A program made the position numbers and the translations under genes. Below the pieces are notes generated by a model that was given only the letters and a program-made list of their open reading frames with translations, did no database searches and was not told the origin of the DNA. A DNA stretch of 20,238 nucleotides from a virus, in the IMG/VR virus record IMGVR_UViG_3300009481_002368, positions 1-20,238 of that record; one strand, given 5' to 3'. This document shows, piece by piece, positions 12,530 to 17,781 of the stretch. How positions within the stretch are numbered: the first letter of the stretch is position 1; each line of letters begins with the position of its first letter.

Positions 12530-12833
12530 AAGGCCAAATCCTCGCTAGTTCATCGGTTACACCATGAATATGTACGATCCAGCGACCGTACTTACCTGTC
12601 TTCTCTGTTCTGATTATTATCTTACCCTCATAGGGGAAAGAGTCTGCGGCTTTGCTTAGTAATTCCCTGCACTTTTGGGTGGCAACTAGGAAATCAGGTT
12701 GTCCTCGTTCAGGCGTATCAACGCCAGCAAGTCTAGTCCGTATCTTCATGCCGACACTGAATCCTAGATCGACATAAAAGTCAACCGTATCCCCGTCTAC
12801 TACTCTATCAACTATTGCTTTGTATTCGTACAC
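12519..12833 (-). CDS. Thermonuclease-fold (SNase-like) protein, 104 aa
   Basis: The staphylococcal nuclease fold is clear: VVDGDTVDFYVDLGF (calcium ligands D13 and D15), TRLAGVDTPERG with R34 and E42, and GKYGRWIVHI with R84. These match nuclease Arg35, Glu43 and Arg87, so the active site is intact. No signal peptide is present, so it would act inside the cell, unlike most bacterial members. It is shorter than the family (about 140 aa) and lacks the usual C-terminal helix. It overlaps ThyX by 26 bases. Breaking down host DNA to supply nucleotides is a reasonable but unproven role. Confidence 0.88.
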   Translation of the reverse strand: MYEYKAIVDRVVDGDTVDFYVDLGFSVGMKIRTRLAGVDTPERGQPDFLVATQKCRELLSKAADSFPYEGKIIIRTEKTGKYGRWIVHIHGVTDELARIWPYER

Positions 12834-13497
12834 GAATTGTCTCCAGCGTATGTTTGAATGGTTGTCCTTCGATATTCTCTACTAAATTCCACATTGCCTG
12901 TGCAATGTCTCTGATCTCAACTTGTGCGTGTTCGCTGTCTCTCAACTCTATGAAGTTAGCAAAGCTACGCATGTTGAACATAATGTCTGCCTGAATCTGG
13001 CTGTTGTAAGTCTTAAAGAATCTTGCGGACTCTTTCGCTCTCTTTCTGCCTAATGTAGGCTCAATATCATTCATACATTGGTGATATAGTGAATTGCCTA
13101 GCTCTGTGTATCTTCTTAGGATTGTACCCCACTTTTGATGTTTCTCTCCGTTTGCGTCCACACGCAGGTTTGGATCGGAGTTCCTGACTTCAGCCCAGTC
13201 TTCGGGGAGATAATATTTATCTTCTTTTAATTCTTTATAGCGGGCTGATTCAGCATTAAGAGAGCTAATCCTATGTTTAAGAAGATGGATATGAGAAGCA
13301 ATCTCACAATCCACCAAGAAGTGTACAATACCCTTCTCAAAAGGAGTCTCGTGGCCTTCCCTCCACAGCATATTAATGAGTTTTCCAACTCTTGATCTTT
13401 TGTCATCCGTTAAGTCCCTTGATGTAGATGTCCACGCTGAACATGCAATAATCTCGTCTGAGCCGTAGTATCCTAATAACTCCACCTTGTTATTCAA
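12808..13497 (-). CDS. thyX: Flavin-dependent thymidylate synthase, 229 aa
   Basis: ThyX makes dTMP from dUMP using FAD, NADPH and methylenetetrahydrofolate. The signature RHRX7S appears as KHRISSLNAES (residues 74-84), so the first arginine is replaced by lysine. ESARYKEL follows, as in the family's nucleotide-binding loop, and SFANFIELRDSEHAQVEIRD (about 178-197) is the typical C-terminal motif with the conserved RxxxxAQxEIR pattern. Length is normal for ThyX. With the dCMP deaminase and ribonucleotide reductase it gives the phage a path to thymidylate. It overlaps the acetyltransferase gene by eight bases. Confidence 0.95.
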   Translation of the reverse strand: MNNKVELLGYYGSDEIIACSAWTSTSRDLTDDKRSRVGKLINMLWREGHETPFEKGIVHFLVDCEIASHIHLLKHRISSLNAESARYKELKEDKYYLPEDWAEVRNSDPNLRVDANGEKHQKWGTILRRYTELGNSLYHQCMNDIEPTLGRKRAKESARFFKTYNSQIQADIMFNMRSFANFIELRDSEHAQVEIRDIAQAMWNLVENIEGQPFKHTLETIRVRIQSNS

Positions 13498-13927
13498 AGT
13501 TAAACCTCATGCAGTTTTCTGAGTATGTAAACCCGCAAGACTGGTAGAATGGTATATTATCTTCTGAGCAATCTAGTATAGCTTTATAGCAAAACTTTTC
13601 TTCGCAAAAATCTAGACATGCGTTTATTAACCTTCTACCTACACCAGACAGTCTTGATTTGTTATCAACTACCACATCTTCAATATGTCCTACTCTAGAG
13701 CCATAGTGTAGCAATTTATTTTCTACTAGAACAGTAGATGTTCCTATTATCTTTTTATCGTGTTCAAATACAAAGGTCTGATGGTAGTCATTGTCTTCAT
13801 AGTTCGACCAAAATTCCACCGCAACCCCCCGAGGAATCGAACAACCCCTCTGATGCTCGCCACTTAACTGGCAAAGTAATTTGAAATAGCTATCGTTAAT
13901 ATCGAGCAACTCAAGCCCTCTGATCAT
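13490..13927 (-). CDS. GNAT acetyltransferase resembling GNA1, 145 aa
   Basis: The GNAT fold is clear, with acetyl-CoA loop SRLSGVGRRL (residues 91-100). The closest match by eye is glucosamine-6-phosphate N-acetyltransferase of the eukaryotic GNA1 type: GHIEDVVVDN (80-89), then CYKAILDCSEDN (113-124) and IPFYQSCGFTYSENCM (125-140). These parallel GHVEDVVV, CYK, LEC, N, FYKKFGY and SEENYM of GNA1. Its product would be GlcNAc-6-phosphate. Bacteria normally make this acetyl sugar by GlmU instead. The N-terminal 70 residues are less similar, so another amino-sugar substrate is possible. It overlaps its neighbours by four and eight bases. Confidence 0.8.
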   Translation of the reverse strand: MIRGLELLDINDSYFKLLCQLSGEHQRGCSIPRGVAVEFWSNYEDNDYHQTFVFEHDKKIIGTSTVLVENKLLHYGSRVGHIEDVVVDNKSRLSGVGRRLINACLDFCEEKFCYKAILDCSEDNIPFYQSCGFTYSENCMRFNFE

Positions 13928-14364
13928 TCGTTTACCACACTTCCTAATATCGTGCTAGACGATTGTGTCTTTTCTCCACCCACATTATAAATTAGGTTAA
14001 TCCCATTGTTTTCACAGAACTCCGATTCTGGAGTGTTACCATCTTTCCTGTCTCCACCATTCATAAAGCAGATACTGTCTATAAATGGGTCATCACAATA
14101 TTGTCTGAGTATTTCTCCGATAGAACGAACTACGGTTCCATCTTTATCAATAGATATCATAGCTCTATCTACAGATTGTAATGCAAGAGTTATTCTCAGT
14201 CTAGAATACTCATCCATGAACTTGGTGGAACCTTTTAGACCCACTTGATGATCGCTATTAACAATCACAAACAGCAAATCACATTTTTCTTTTGCGCCCT
14301 CAATATAATCTAAGTGTCCGGTATGAATAGGGTTGAAATATCCCGATACAATTCCTACTATCAT
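13924..14364 (-). CDS. HxGH nucleotidyltransferase, 146 aa
   Basis: This belongs to the cytidylyltransferase-like superfamily. FNPIHTGHLDYI (residues 10-21) is the nucleotide-binding HxGH motif. Near the C-terminus, KTQSSSTIL occupies the place of the SSSxI/LR loop. Length matches glycerol-3-phosphate cytidylyltransferase and the HldE/RfaE C-terminal domain. NSDHQVGLKG after the second strand resembles the family's NSDxSVxxLKG. I infer that it activates a sugar phosphate or polyol phosphate, given the flanking GNA1-like and PMI-like genes, but the substrate cannot be read off the sequence. FMNGGDRK is probably part of the second half of the site. Confidence 0.85.
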   Translation of the reverse strand: MIVGIVSGYFNPIHTGHLDYIEGAKEKCDLLFVIVNSDHQVGLKGSTKFMDEYSRLRITLALQSVDRAMISIDKDGTVVRSIGEILRQYCDDPFIDSICFMNGGDRKDGNTPESEFCENNGINLIYNVGGEKTQSSSTILGSVVNE

Positions 14365-14846
14365 TCTATTCTCCCGTACTCGTCTTTAATCCTAATAATA
14401 TCCTCTTCTTCGCAGACACCCCTCTGTAACTCTAGAATGACTAGCGGTTGTTCTGATACATTGGATACCCTATGGACTGCAAACTTATCTATTTGAATAG
14501 TGTCACCAGACTGAACAATCCATATCTTGTCTCCTAGTTGCATCTCGCCATGACCAGATAGTATGTGCCAGTATTCACTACGTTTTGTGTGTAGTTGCAG
14601 ACTGAGCTTCCCATCCCTGTTTACAACTATTTTTTTTACCTTGTATCCACATTCATCAATTAAAACTTCAAAGGAACCCCAAGGTCTCGTTTCTTCCCTC
14701 TTGTCGCCGGAAAAGCTGCCTATACGAATCACCCGTTCTTCCTTGTCTAACTCTTCTGCAAGGAAAGATGTTTCACCACAAACATGGCAGGAGTGTGGAA
14801 TTTTGGTGATTATTGCGCCGCAACAAGTTAGTTTAAATTGTCTCAA
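14361..14846 (-). CDS. Cupin phosphomannose isomerase (type II-like) with zinc knuckle, 161 aa
   Basis: Residues 54-160 match the cupin domain of type II phosphomannose isomerase, which interconverts fructose-6-phosphate and mannose-6-phosphate: RPWGSFEVL, YKVKKIVVNRDGKLSLQLHT (H86), KRSEYWHILSGHGEM (E91), FAVHRVSN (H125) and LELQRGVCEEEDIIRIKDEY. The stand-alone cupin lacks the GDP-mannose pyrophosphorylase half found in fused ManC/AlgA proteins. The N-terminal 25 residues add C8, C9, H18, C20, H21 and C23 (CHVCGE), a small zinc ribbon or knuckle that I do not know from the family. With the PMM-like gene at 15985 it would give mannose-1-phosphate. Both ends overlap neighbours by four bases. 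Confidence 0.85.
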   Translation of the reverse strand: MRQFKLTCCGAIITKIPHSCHVCGETSFLAEELDKEERVIRIGSFSGDKREETRPWGSFEVLIDECGYKVKKIVVNRDGKLSLQLHTKRSEYWHILSGHGEMQLGDKIWIVQSGDTIQIDKFAVHRVSNVSEQPLVILELQRGVCEEEDIIRIKDEYGRIE

Positions 14847-15328
14847 GTAGATATTCCTTTCAGTTTATTGATGGGCATGTTGTAGCAGTCCGCCTTAACT
14901 CTAAAGTTGTTGTTACCGTCTATATTGCCTTTTTTAAGGAACCTAGCGTCCTTAAAGTATTGTTCTTTGTTGTAGGAGCCTAGAATCCAAGCCCTTCCCC
15001 ATCTTCCTTTGACATTCTCTATTCTTACAAACACATAGTGATCGCATTTTTGTCTGGTGTTAAAGGCCGCTACAGAGCAGTCGTAGTAAGGCTTTGGCTC
15101 TGAGGTGCATCGCTTAGTTTTTACATCGTACTTCGTTTTACCCTTTACGATGTCGTAATCGTAGGTGTTGCTTATGTCTCCTTTAATTACAGTGTTTGCT
15201 ATTTCTTCCCCCAAGAAGCCCGCAATATTGCCATCTCCATGAGTGATGGAGTTATTTATCTCGCCCATCTCACGGGATTTTTTCCATGCTCGCTTTTTCA
15301 TTTCCTCTGTTATTTTTACTTCTATCAT
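14843..15328 (-). CDS. PD-(D/E)XK-like nuclease-fold protein, 161 aa
   Basis: The core resembles the restriction-endonuclease fold: a helix with glutamate (GFLGEEIANTVIKGD), then a strand pair ending KYDVKTKRCTSEP, where D-x-K (DVK) would be the catalytic pair. This is followed by a long basic strand region (CDHYVFVRIENVKGRWGRAW). A single gene without a methyltransferase partner argues against a classical restriction system; a DNA-repair, packaging or anti-host nuclease is as likely. Other similar proteins occur in large phages without known function. The assignment is moderate. It starts inside the stop of the preceding basic protein (ATGA). Confidence 0.62.
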   Translation of the reverse strand: MIEVKITEEMKKRAWKKSREMGEINNSITHGDGNIAGFLGEEIANTVIKGDISNTYDYDIVKGKTKYDVKTKRCTSEPKPYYDCSVAAFNTRQKCDHYVFVRIENVKGRWGRAWILGSYNKEQYFKDARFLKKGNIDGNNNFRVKADCYNMPINKLKGIST

Positions 15329-15546
15329 TTACCAATCCAAGATTTAATCCAACTCCACAGTGACTTCCTTCGCTTAGGCGCTCTGGCTTTCGCCTCATAT
15401 CTCCTCCTTCGCATTTCCATTTTACCATATTTTTCGAGTTTGTCAAGCTCATCCTTATGTTTTTCCAGAAAAAATTCTTGCGTCCTTACAAGCTGACTGT
15501 CTGACAGGCCGGAATCTCCTCTTACATTTGCTCTTATTTTACTCAT
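15325..15546 (-). CDS. Small basic helical protein, 73 aa
   Basis: The protein is highly charged and mostly helical, with a run EFFLEKHKDELDKLEKYGKM, then an Arg/Lys-rich segment (EMRRRRYEAKARAPKRRKS) and a tryptophan-rich amphipathic C-terminus (LWSWIKSWIGK). Binding nucleic acid or an anionic membrane would fit the charge. I recognise no family. It overlaps both neighbours by a few bases. A TTGACA/TAAAAT pair lies inside it. Confidence 0.75.
   Translation of the reverse strand: MSKIRANVRGDSGLSDSQLVRTQEFFLEKHKDELDKLEKYGKMEMRRRRYEAKARAPKRRKSLWSWIKSWIGK
15419..15446 (-). promoter_or_regulatory. Weak internal promoter candidate
   Basis: TTGACA (15446-15441), 16 bases, TAAAAT (15424-15419), with CTTGACAAAC context like the other promoters. 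It lies inside the coding region of the 73-aa protein, so the match may be chance; it would boost the PD-(D/E)XK-like gene and what follows. Confidence 0.3.
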
Positions 15547-15739
15547 CGTTTAAATCATCTCCTCGCTGCCATAATTTAAAATGTATGTCATCATCCTCTT
15601 CCGTGAAGCAAAGATTGAACTCCTGCTCGAATCTATCAAATAGGTGCTGTGGAAAAGATATGTGAATACCACTATCATCGGCAATATAGCTCGCCCTCTT
15701 TAGCATTTTTTCCCACGCTTCTTTCAAATCATAAAACAT
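15539..15739 (-). CDS. Small acidic hypothetical protein, 66 aa
   Basis: I chose the ATG at 15739 (MFYDLKEAWEKMLKRASYIA), which overlaps the preceding gene by 11 bases; a longer frame would lie inside that gene. The C-terminal half is acidic with alternating hydrophobics (EFNLCFTEEDDDIHFKLW), suggesting a small alpha/beta fold. The product is unrecognised. Confidence 0.7.
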   Translation of the reverse strand: MFYDLKEAWEKMLKRASYIADDSGIHISFPQHLFDRFEQEFNLCFTEEDDDIHFKLWQRGDDLNDE

Positions 15740-15992
15740 TTTTAGGCTCCACGTAAATTGGTGTTGACTCTCCGACCCAAGCATTTAGGGTATTATATTC
15801 TAAATATTCTAATGCTTCGTCATATGGGATACCAGCATCATTAAATAAAGTCTCTAGCATTTTGCCTATGCAGTATACTACTCTCGTTGTACCAAAGTCT
15901 TCGCAGACACCGATTATACAGTTGTCAAACCCGTCTGCAAATAATAGCGGCTCATCAAAGTTTTCCTGTAGTTGTTCTCTTATATTATCCAT
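15729..15992 (-). CDS. Small conserved-looking phage protein, 87 aa
   Basis: The protein shows a compact pattern that I associate with short phage proteins of unknown role: FDNCIIGVCEDFGTTRVVYC, then MLETLFNDAGIPYDEALEYL and EYNTLNAWVGESTPIYV. It is acidic and soluble, without membrane segments. I know no biochemical function. It starts eight bases inside the end of the PMM-like gene. Confidence 0.8.
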   Translation of the reverse strand: MDNIREQLQENFDEPLLFADGFDNCIIGVCEDFGTTRVVYCIGKMLETLFNDAGIPYDEALEYLEYNTLNAWVGESTPIYVEPKNVL

Positions 15993-16686
15993 AATGACTC
16001 TTTAAAACAAACATTGTTTCTGCCCATCCTGTTACTTTGTGGTATTTTTCTGATTGCTTTGCTATTGTATGGTCGTTGCCGCCCTCGAAGCACTTGTCAC
16101 CAAAGAAAATAGTTTTTCCTGTCATACGCCGTAGGGCTTGGCTCTTATCTCTACCCTTTGGATAGATATCAATACTTGTTTGGCCTCCAGATACGAACTC
16201 TAACTTGGGGTATCTCAAAGATAGCCAGTTGATATTGTTTTTTCTTTCCTGTGTAGCTTCGTCCCAGAGGGTGAATGCTTCCCTCCTTTGTTTAGACGCA
16301 TTTATTCCCACTGTGGCAAAGTTAGCCATTCCGATACGCTCCTCTATATTCACTATATCTTTCTTGTACCAAGGACTTTTCTCTGCAAGTATCATTAGGT
16401 CTAATCTTAGATGGGCTGAGATTGCCCAAGGAGATTCGTAAATTACGCTGTTTCTTACGATCAGTTGGTTAGCGCAATTTTGAAACACGCCATTCATTAG
16501 TCTATACATTGACAGACCAATCTGATTCAATGTTTTCTTTTTGTCTGATCCGGTAACTATAAAAACCTCATTGCCTTGTTCCTGAGTTTTTACTACCCAC
16601 TGTCCGAAGAACTTAGAGAACTTTGGGTTCATGGGTTCTCTGGCATTGGTTAGAGTTCCGTCTACGTCAAACAAAAATTGTATCAT
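15985..16686 (-). CDS. Eukaryotic-type (HAD) phosphomannomutase-like protein, 233 aa
   Basis: HAD phosphomannomutases interconvert mannose-6- and mannose-1-phosphate. Motif order is diagnostic: FDVDGTLT (D7, D9), VTGSD (44-48), ERIGMANFATVGINAS (116-131), SGGQTSIDIYPKGRDK (166-181) and FFGDKCFEGGNDH (194-206). These parallel RNGMLNVSPIG, GGQISFDVFP and FFGDKTMPGGNDH of human PMM2. The two nucleophile-motif aspartates and the GGNDH metal site are intact. Of the PMM2 substrate arginines, R123 and R141 align with R117 and R135, whereas R134 aligns with isoleucine 128. Length is close to PMM2 (246 aa). Bacteria normally use the unrelated ManB/AlgC family. A simple sugar phosphatase is the main alternative. 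It overlaps the membrane protein gene upstream by four bases. Confidence 0.88.
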   Translation of the reverse strand: MIQFLFDVDGTLTNAREPMNPKFSKFFGQWVVKTQEQGNEVFIVTGSDKKKTLNQIGLSMYRLMNGVFQNCANQLIVRNSVIYESPWAISAHLRLDLMILAEKSPWYKKDIVNIEERIGMANFATVGINASKQRREAFTLWDEATQERKNNINWLSLRYPKLEFVSGGQTSIDIYPKGRDKSQALRRMTGKTIFFGDKCFEGGNDHTIAKQSEKYHKVTGWAETMFVLKSHYG

Positions 16687-16868
16687 AGTTTCTTAAATAT
16701 CCCTATAAAAAAATCTATCAGGACTGGGTGGAAGAAGAATATAAAAAGAACCACGACGATAAAGAAGAACCCAGCCCAGTCTGTCTTGTCTTGCTCTCTG
16801 ACGGTTTCGAGCCAACGGTCGTAATCTCTTTTGGAATCAGTCTTTGGTGATTGATACGGGTTTTTCAT
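16683..16868 (-). CDS. Small membrane protein, 61 aa
   Basis: A charged N-terminal half (MKNPYQSPKTDSKRDYDRWL) is followed by one hydrophobic segment (WAGFFFIVVVLFIFFFHPVL) and a short basic end. It is probably a single-pass protein with its N-terminus in the cytoplasm. The product is unrecognised. It overlaps the upstream gene by 32 bases, the longest overlap in this run, and its ribosome-binding site is weak (AAGAAG). Confidence 0.65.
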   Translation of the reverse strand: MKNPYQSPKTDSKRDYDRWLETVREQDKTDWAGFFFIVVVLFIFFFHPVLIDFFIGIFKKL

Positions 16869-17127
16869 TCAACTTCTTGAGGTTAGAGGAGAATTCCTTG
16901 AATAACTTTAAGCCCTCTTCTCTGCTGACCCGTCTTGATATTGATTCCATTTCTCGTGGAGCGATCTCAACAAAGGTTTCTAGCATCAGATGTATATCGT
17001 TGATGTGTTGCTCTTGGTATACAAATGCTGACATCTGCATGTCTGCTTTCTTCTCCAGTCTATACGACTCCCAGCATAATAATCCCAGAAACAACAAGAT
17101 AACACAATTAAATTTATTTTCCTTCAT
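16837..17127 (-). CDS. Membrane-anchored helical protein, 96 aa
   Basis: Residues 6-20 (FNCVILLFLGLLCWES) form an N-terminal anchor. The rest is a charged helical region (QHINDIHLMLETFVEIAPRE, EGLKLFKEFSSNLKKLN) that may form a coiled coil. This layout recalls small phage inner-membrane or spanin-like proteins, but nothing specific supports either. GAAGGAG precedes the ATG. It overlaps both neighbours. Confidence 0.72.
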   Translation of the reverse strand: MKENKFNCVILLFLGLLCWESYRLEKKADMQMSAFVYQEQHINDIHLMLETFVEIAPREMESISRRVSREEGLKLFKEFSSNLKKLNEKPVSITKD

Positions 17128-17242
17128 CTTTCTTTCTCCTTCTAATAACCTTGTTTTCTTCGTGCATGAGCAGGAGAAACATAAGGGTAGCCATGATTAA
17201 CTCAATCGTCCATGCCAATAGGCCAGCTTTTACTGCATCCAT
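17114..17242 (-). CDS. Very small membrane protein, 42 aa
   Basis: The frame reads MDAVKAGLLAWTIELIMATL, continues with MFLLLMH, and ends in a basic tail (RRRKKDEGK). It is a single hydrophobic helix with positive residues at the C-terminus. It is easy to overlook because of its size. Support comes from a TAATG overlap with the gene upstream, the tight fit to the following start (14-base overlap) and the lack of any other frame in this gap. Confidence 0.7.
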   Translation of the reverse strand: MDAVKAGLLAWTIELIMATLMFLLLMHEENKVIRRRKKDEGK

Positions 17243-17523
17243 TATGTAAACTTAAAAACTAAGTAGCCAACGATTACAGCAGCGATGATTAAGAATAGCC
17301 ATTTTCTTTTTGCCGCAACTGCGTAAATTTTTTCTTTAAGAGCGTGTATCTTTTCAATTCGATAATTTCGCTTGGACTCACGTTTTTTTCGTCTGTCTTC
17401 CCATCGCTCACGGCGAGTCTCAAGTCTCTTCTCTCGCTTAGTCTTTTCTTCAGGGGTTTCGTCTTCTGTTGGAACTTCTAGGTCGTCGCCTCCTCGGATA
17501 AAATCTCCTATCCATTTGAACAT
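17242..17523 (-). CDS. Highly charged tail-anchored protein, 93 aa
   Basis: The first 20 residues (MFKWIGDFIRGGDDLEVPTE) are followed by an extreme charged helix (EEKTKREKRLETRRERWEDR, then RKKRESKRNYRIEKIHALKE). One C-terminal hydrophobic segment (WLFLIIAAVIVGYLVF) anchors the protein. Charge clusters may bind nucleic acid or a protein near the membrane. The family is unrecognised. It lies 12 bases downstream of the previous gene. Confidence 0.75.
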   Translation of the reverse strand: MFKWIGDFIRGGDDLEVPTEDETPEEKTKREKRLETRRERWEDRRKKRESKRNYRIEKIHALKEKIYAVAAKRKWLFLIIAAVIVGYLVFKFT

Positions 17524-17535
17524 TAACTTATCTAT

Positions 17536-17781
17536 TTATTCTCCTCTAAAAGAATTGTAGTTTTGTTTGTTATCGTCGTAATATTGTTTGTTCTCTAACA
17601 CAGAAGTTGCCTCATGCTCATGCTTGAAGTAATGCTTGAATTGCTTGTACAATGCCTTGACTTGCTCAAAAGCCTCGTTCTCATCAATTTTACCCCCCTG
17701 CTCTAGGTCACAAATAATTGACATCTGTATGTTAAAAGCCCTGAATGGATCGTCATACTTTTCAAATTTGAACTTACTCAT
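17536..17781 (-). CDS. Small soluble hypothetical protein, 81 aa
   Basis: The protein is helical and rich in Lys, Glu, Tyr and His (MSKFKFEKYDDPFRAFNIQM, then KALYKQFKHYFKHEHEAT). There are no membrane segments or clear motifs; a run of His and Lys near the centre may bind metal. It begins with a TAATG overlap of the M19 peptidase stop, so it is translated together with that enzyme. Confidence 0.75.
   Translation of the reverse strand: MSKFKFEKYDDPFRAFNIQMSIICDLEQGGKIDENEAFEQVKALYKQFKHYFKHEHEATSVLENKQYYDDNKQNYNSFRGE

Noticed and set aside
15419-15446. Strong internal promoter
   Set aside because: Kept only as a low-confidence feature: it lies inside a coding region with a 16-base spacer and imperfect -10.
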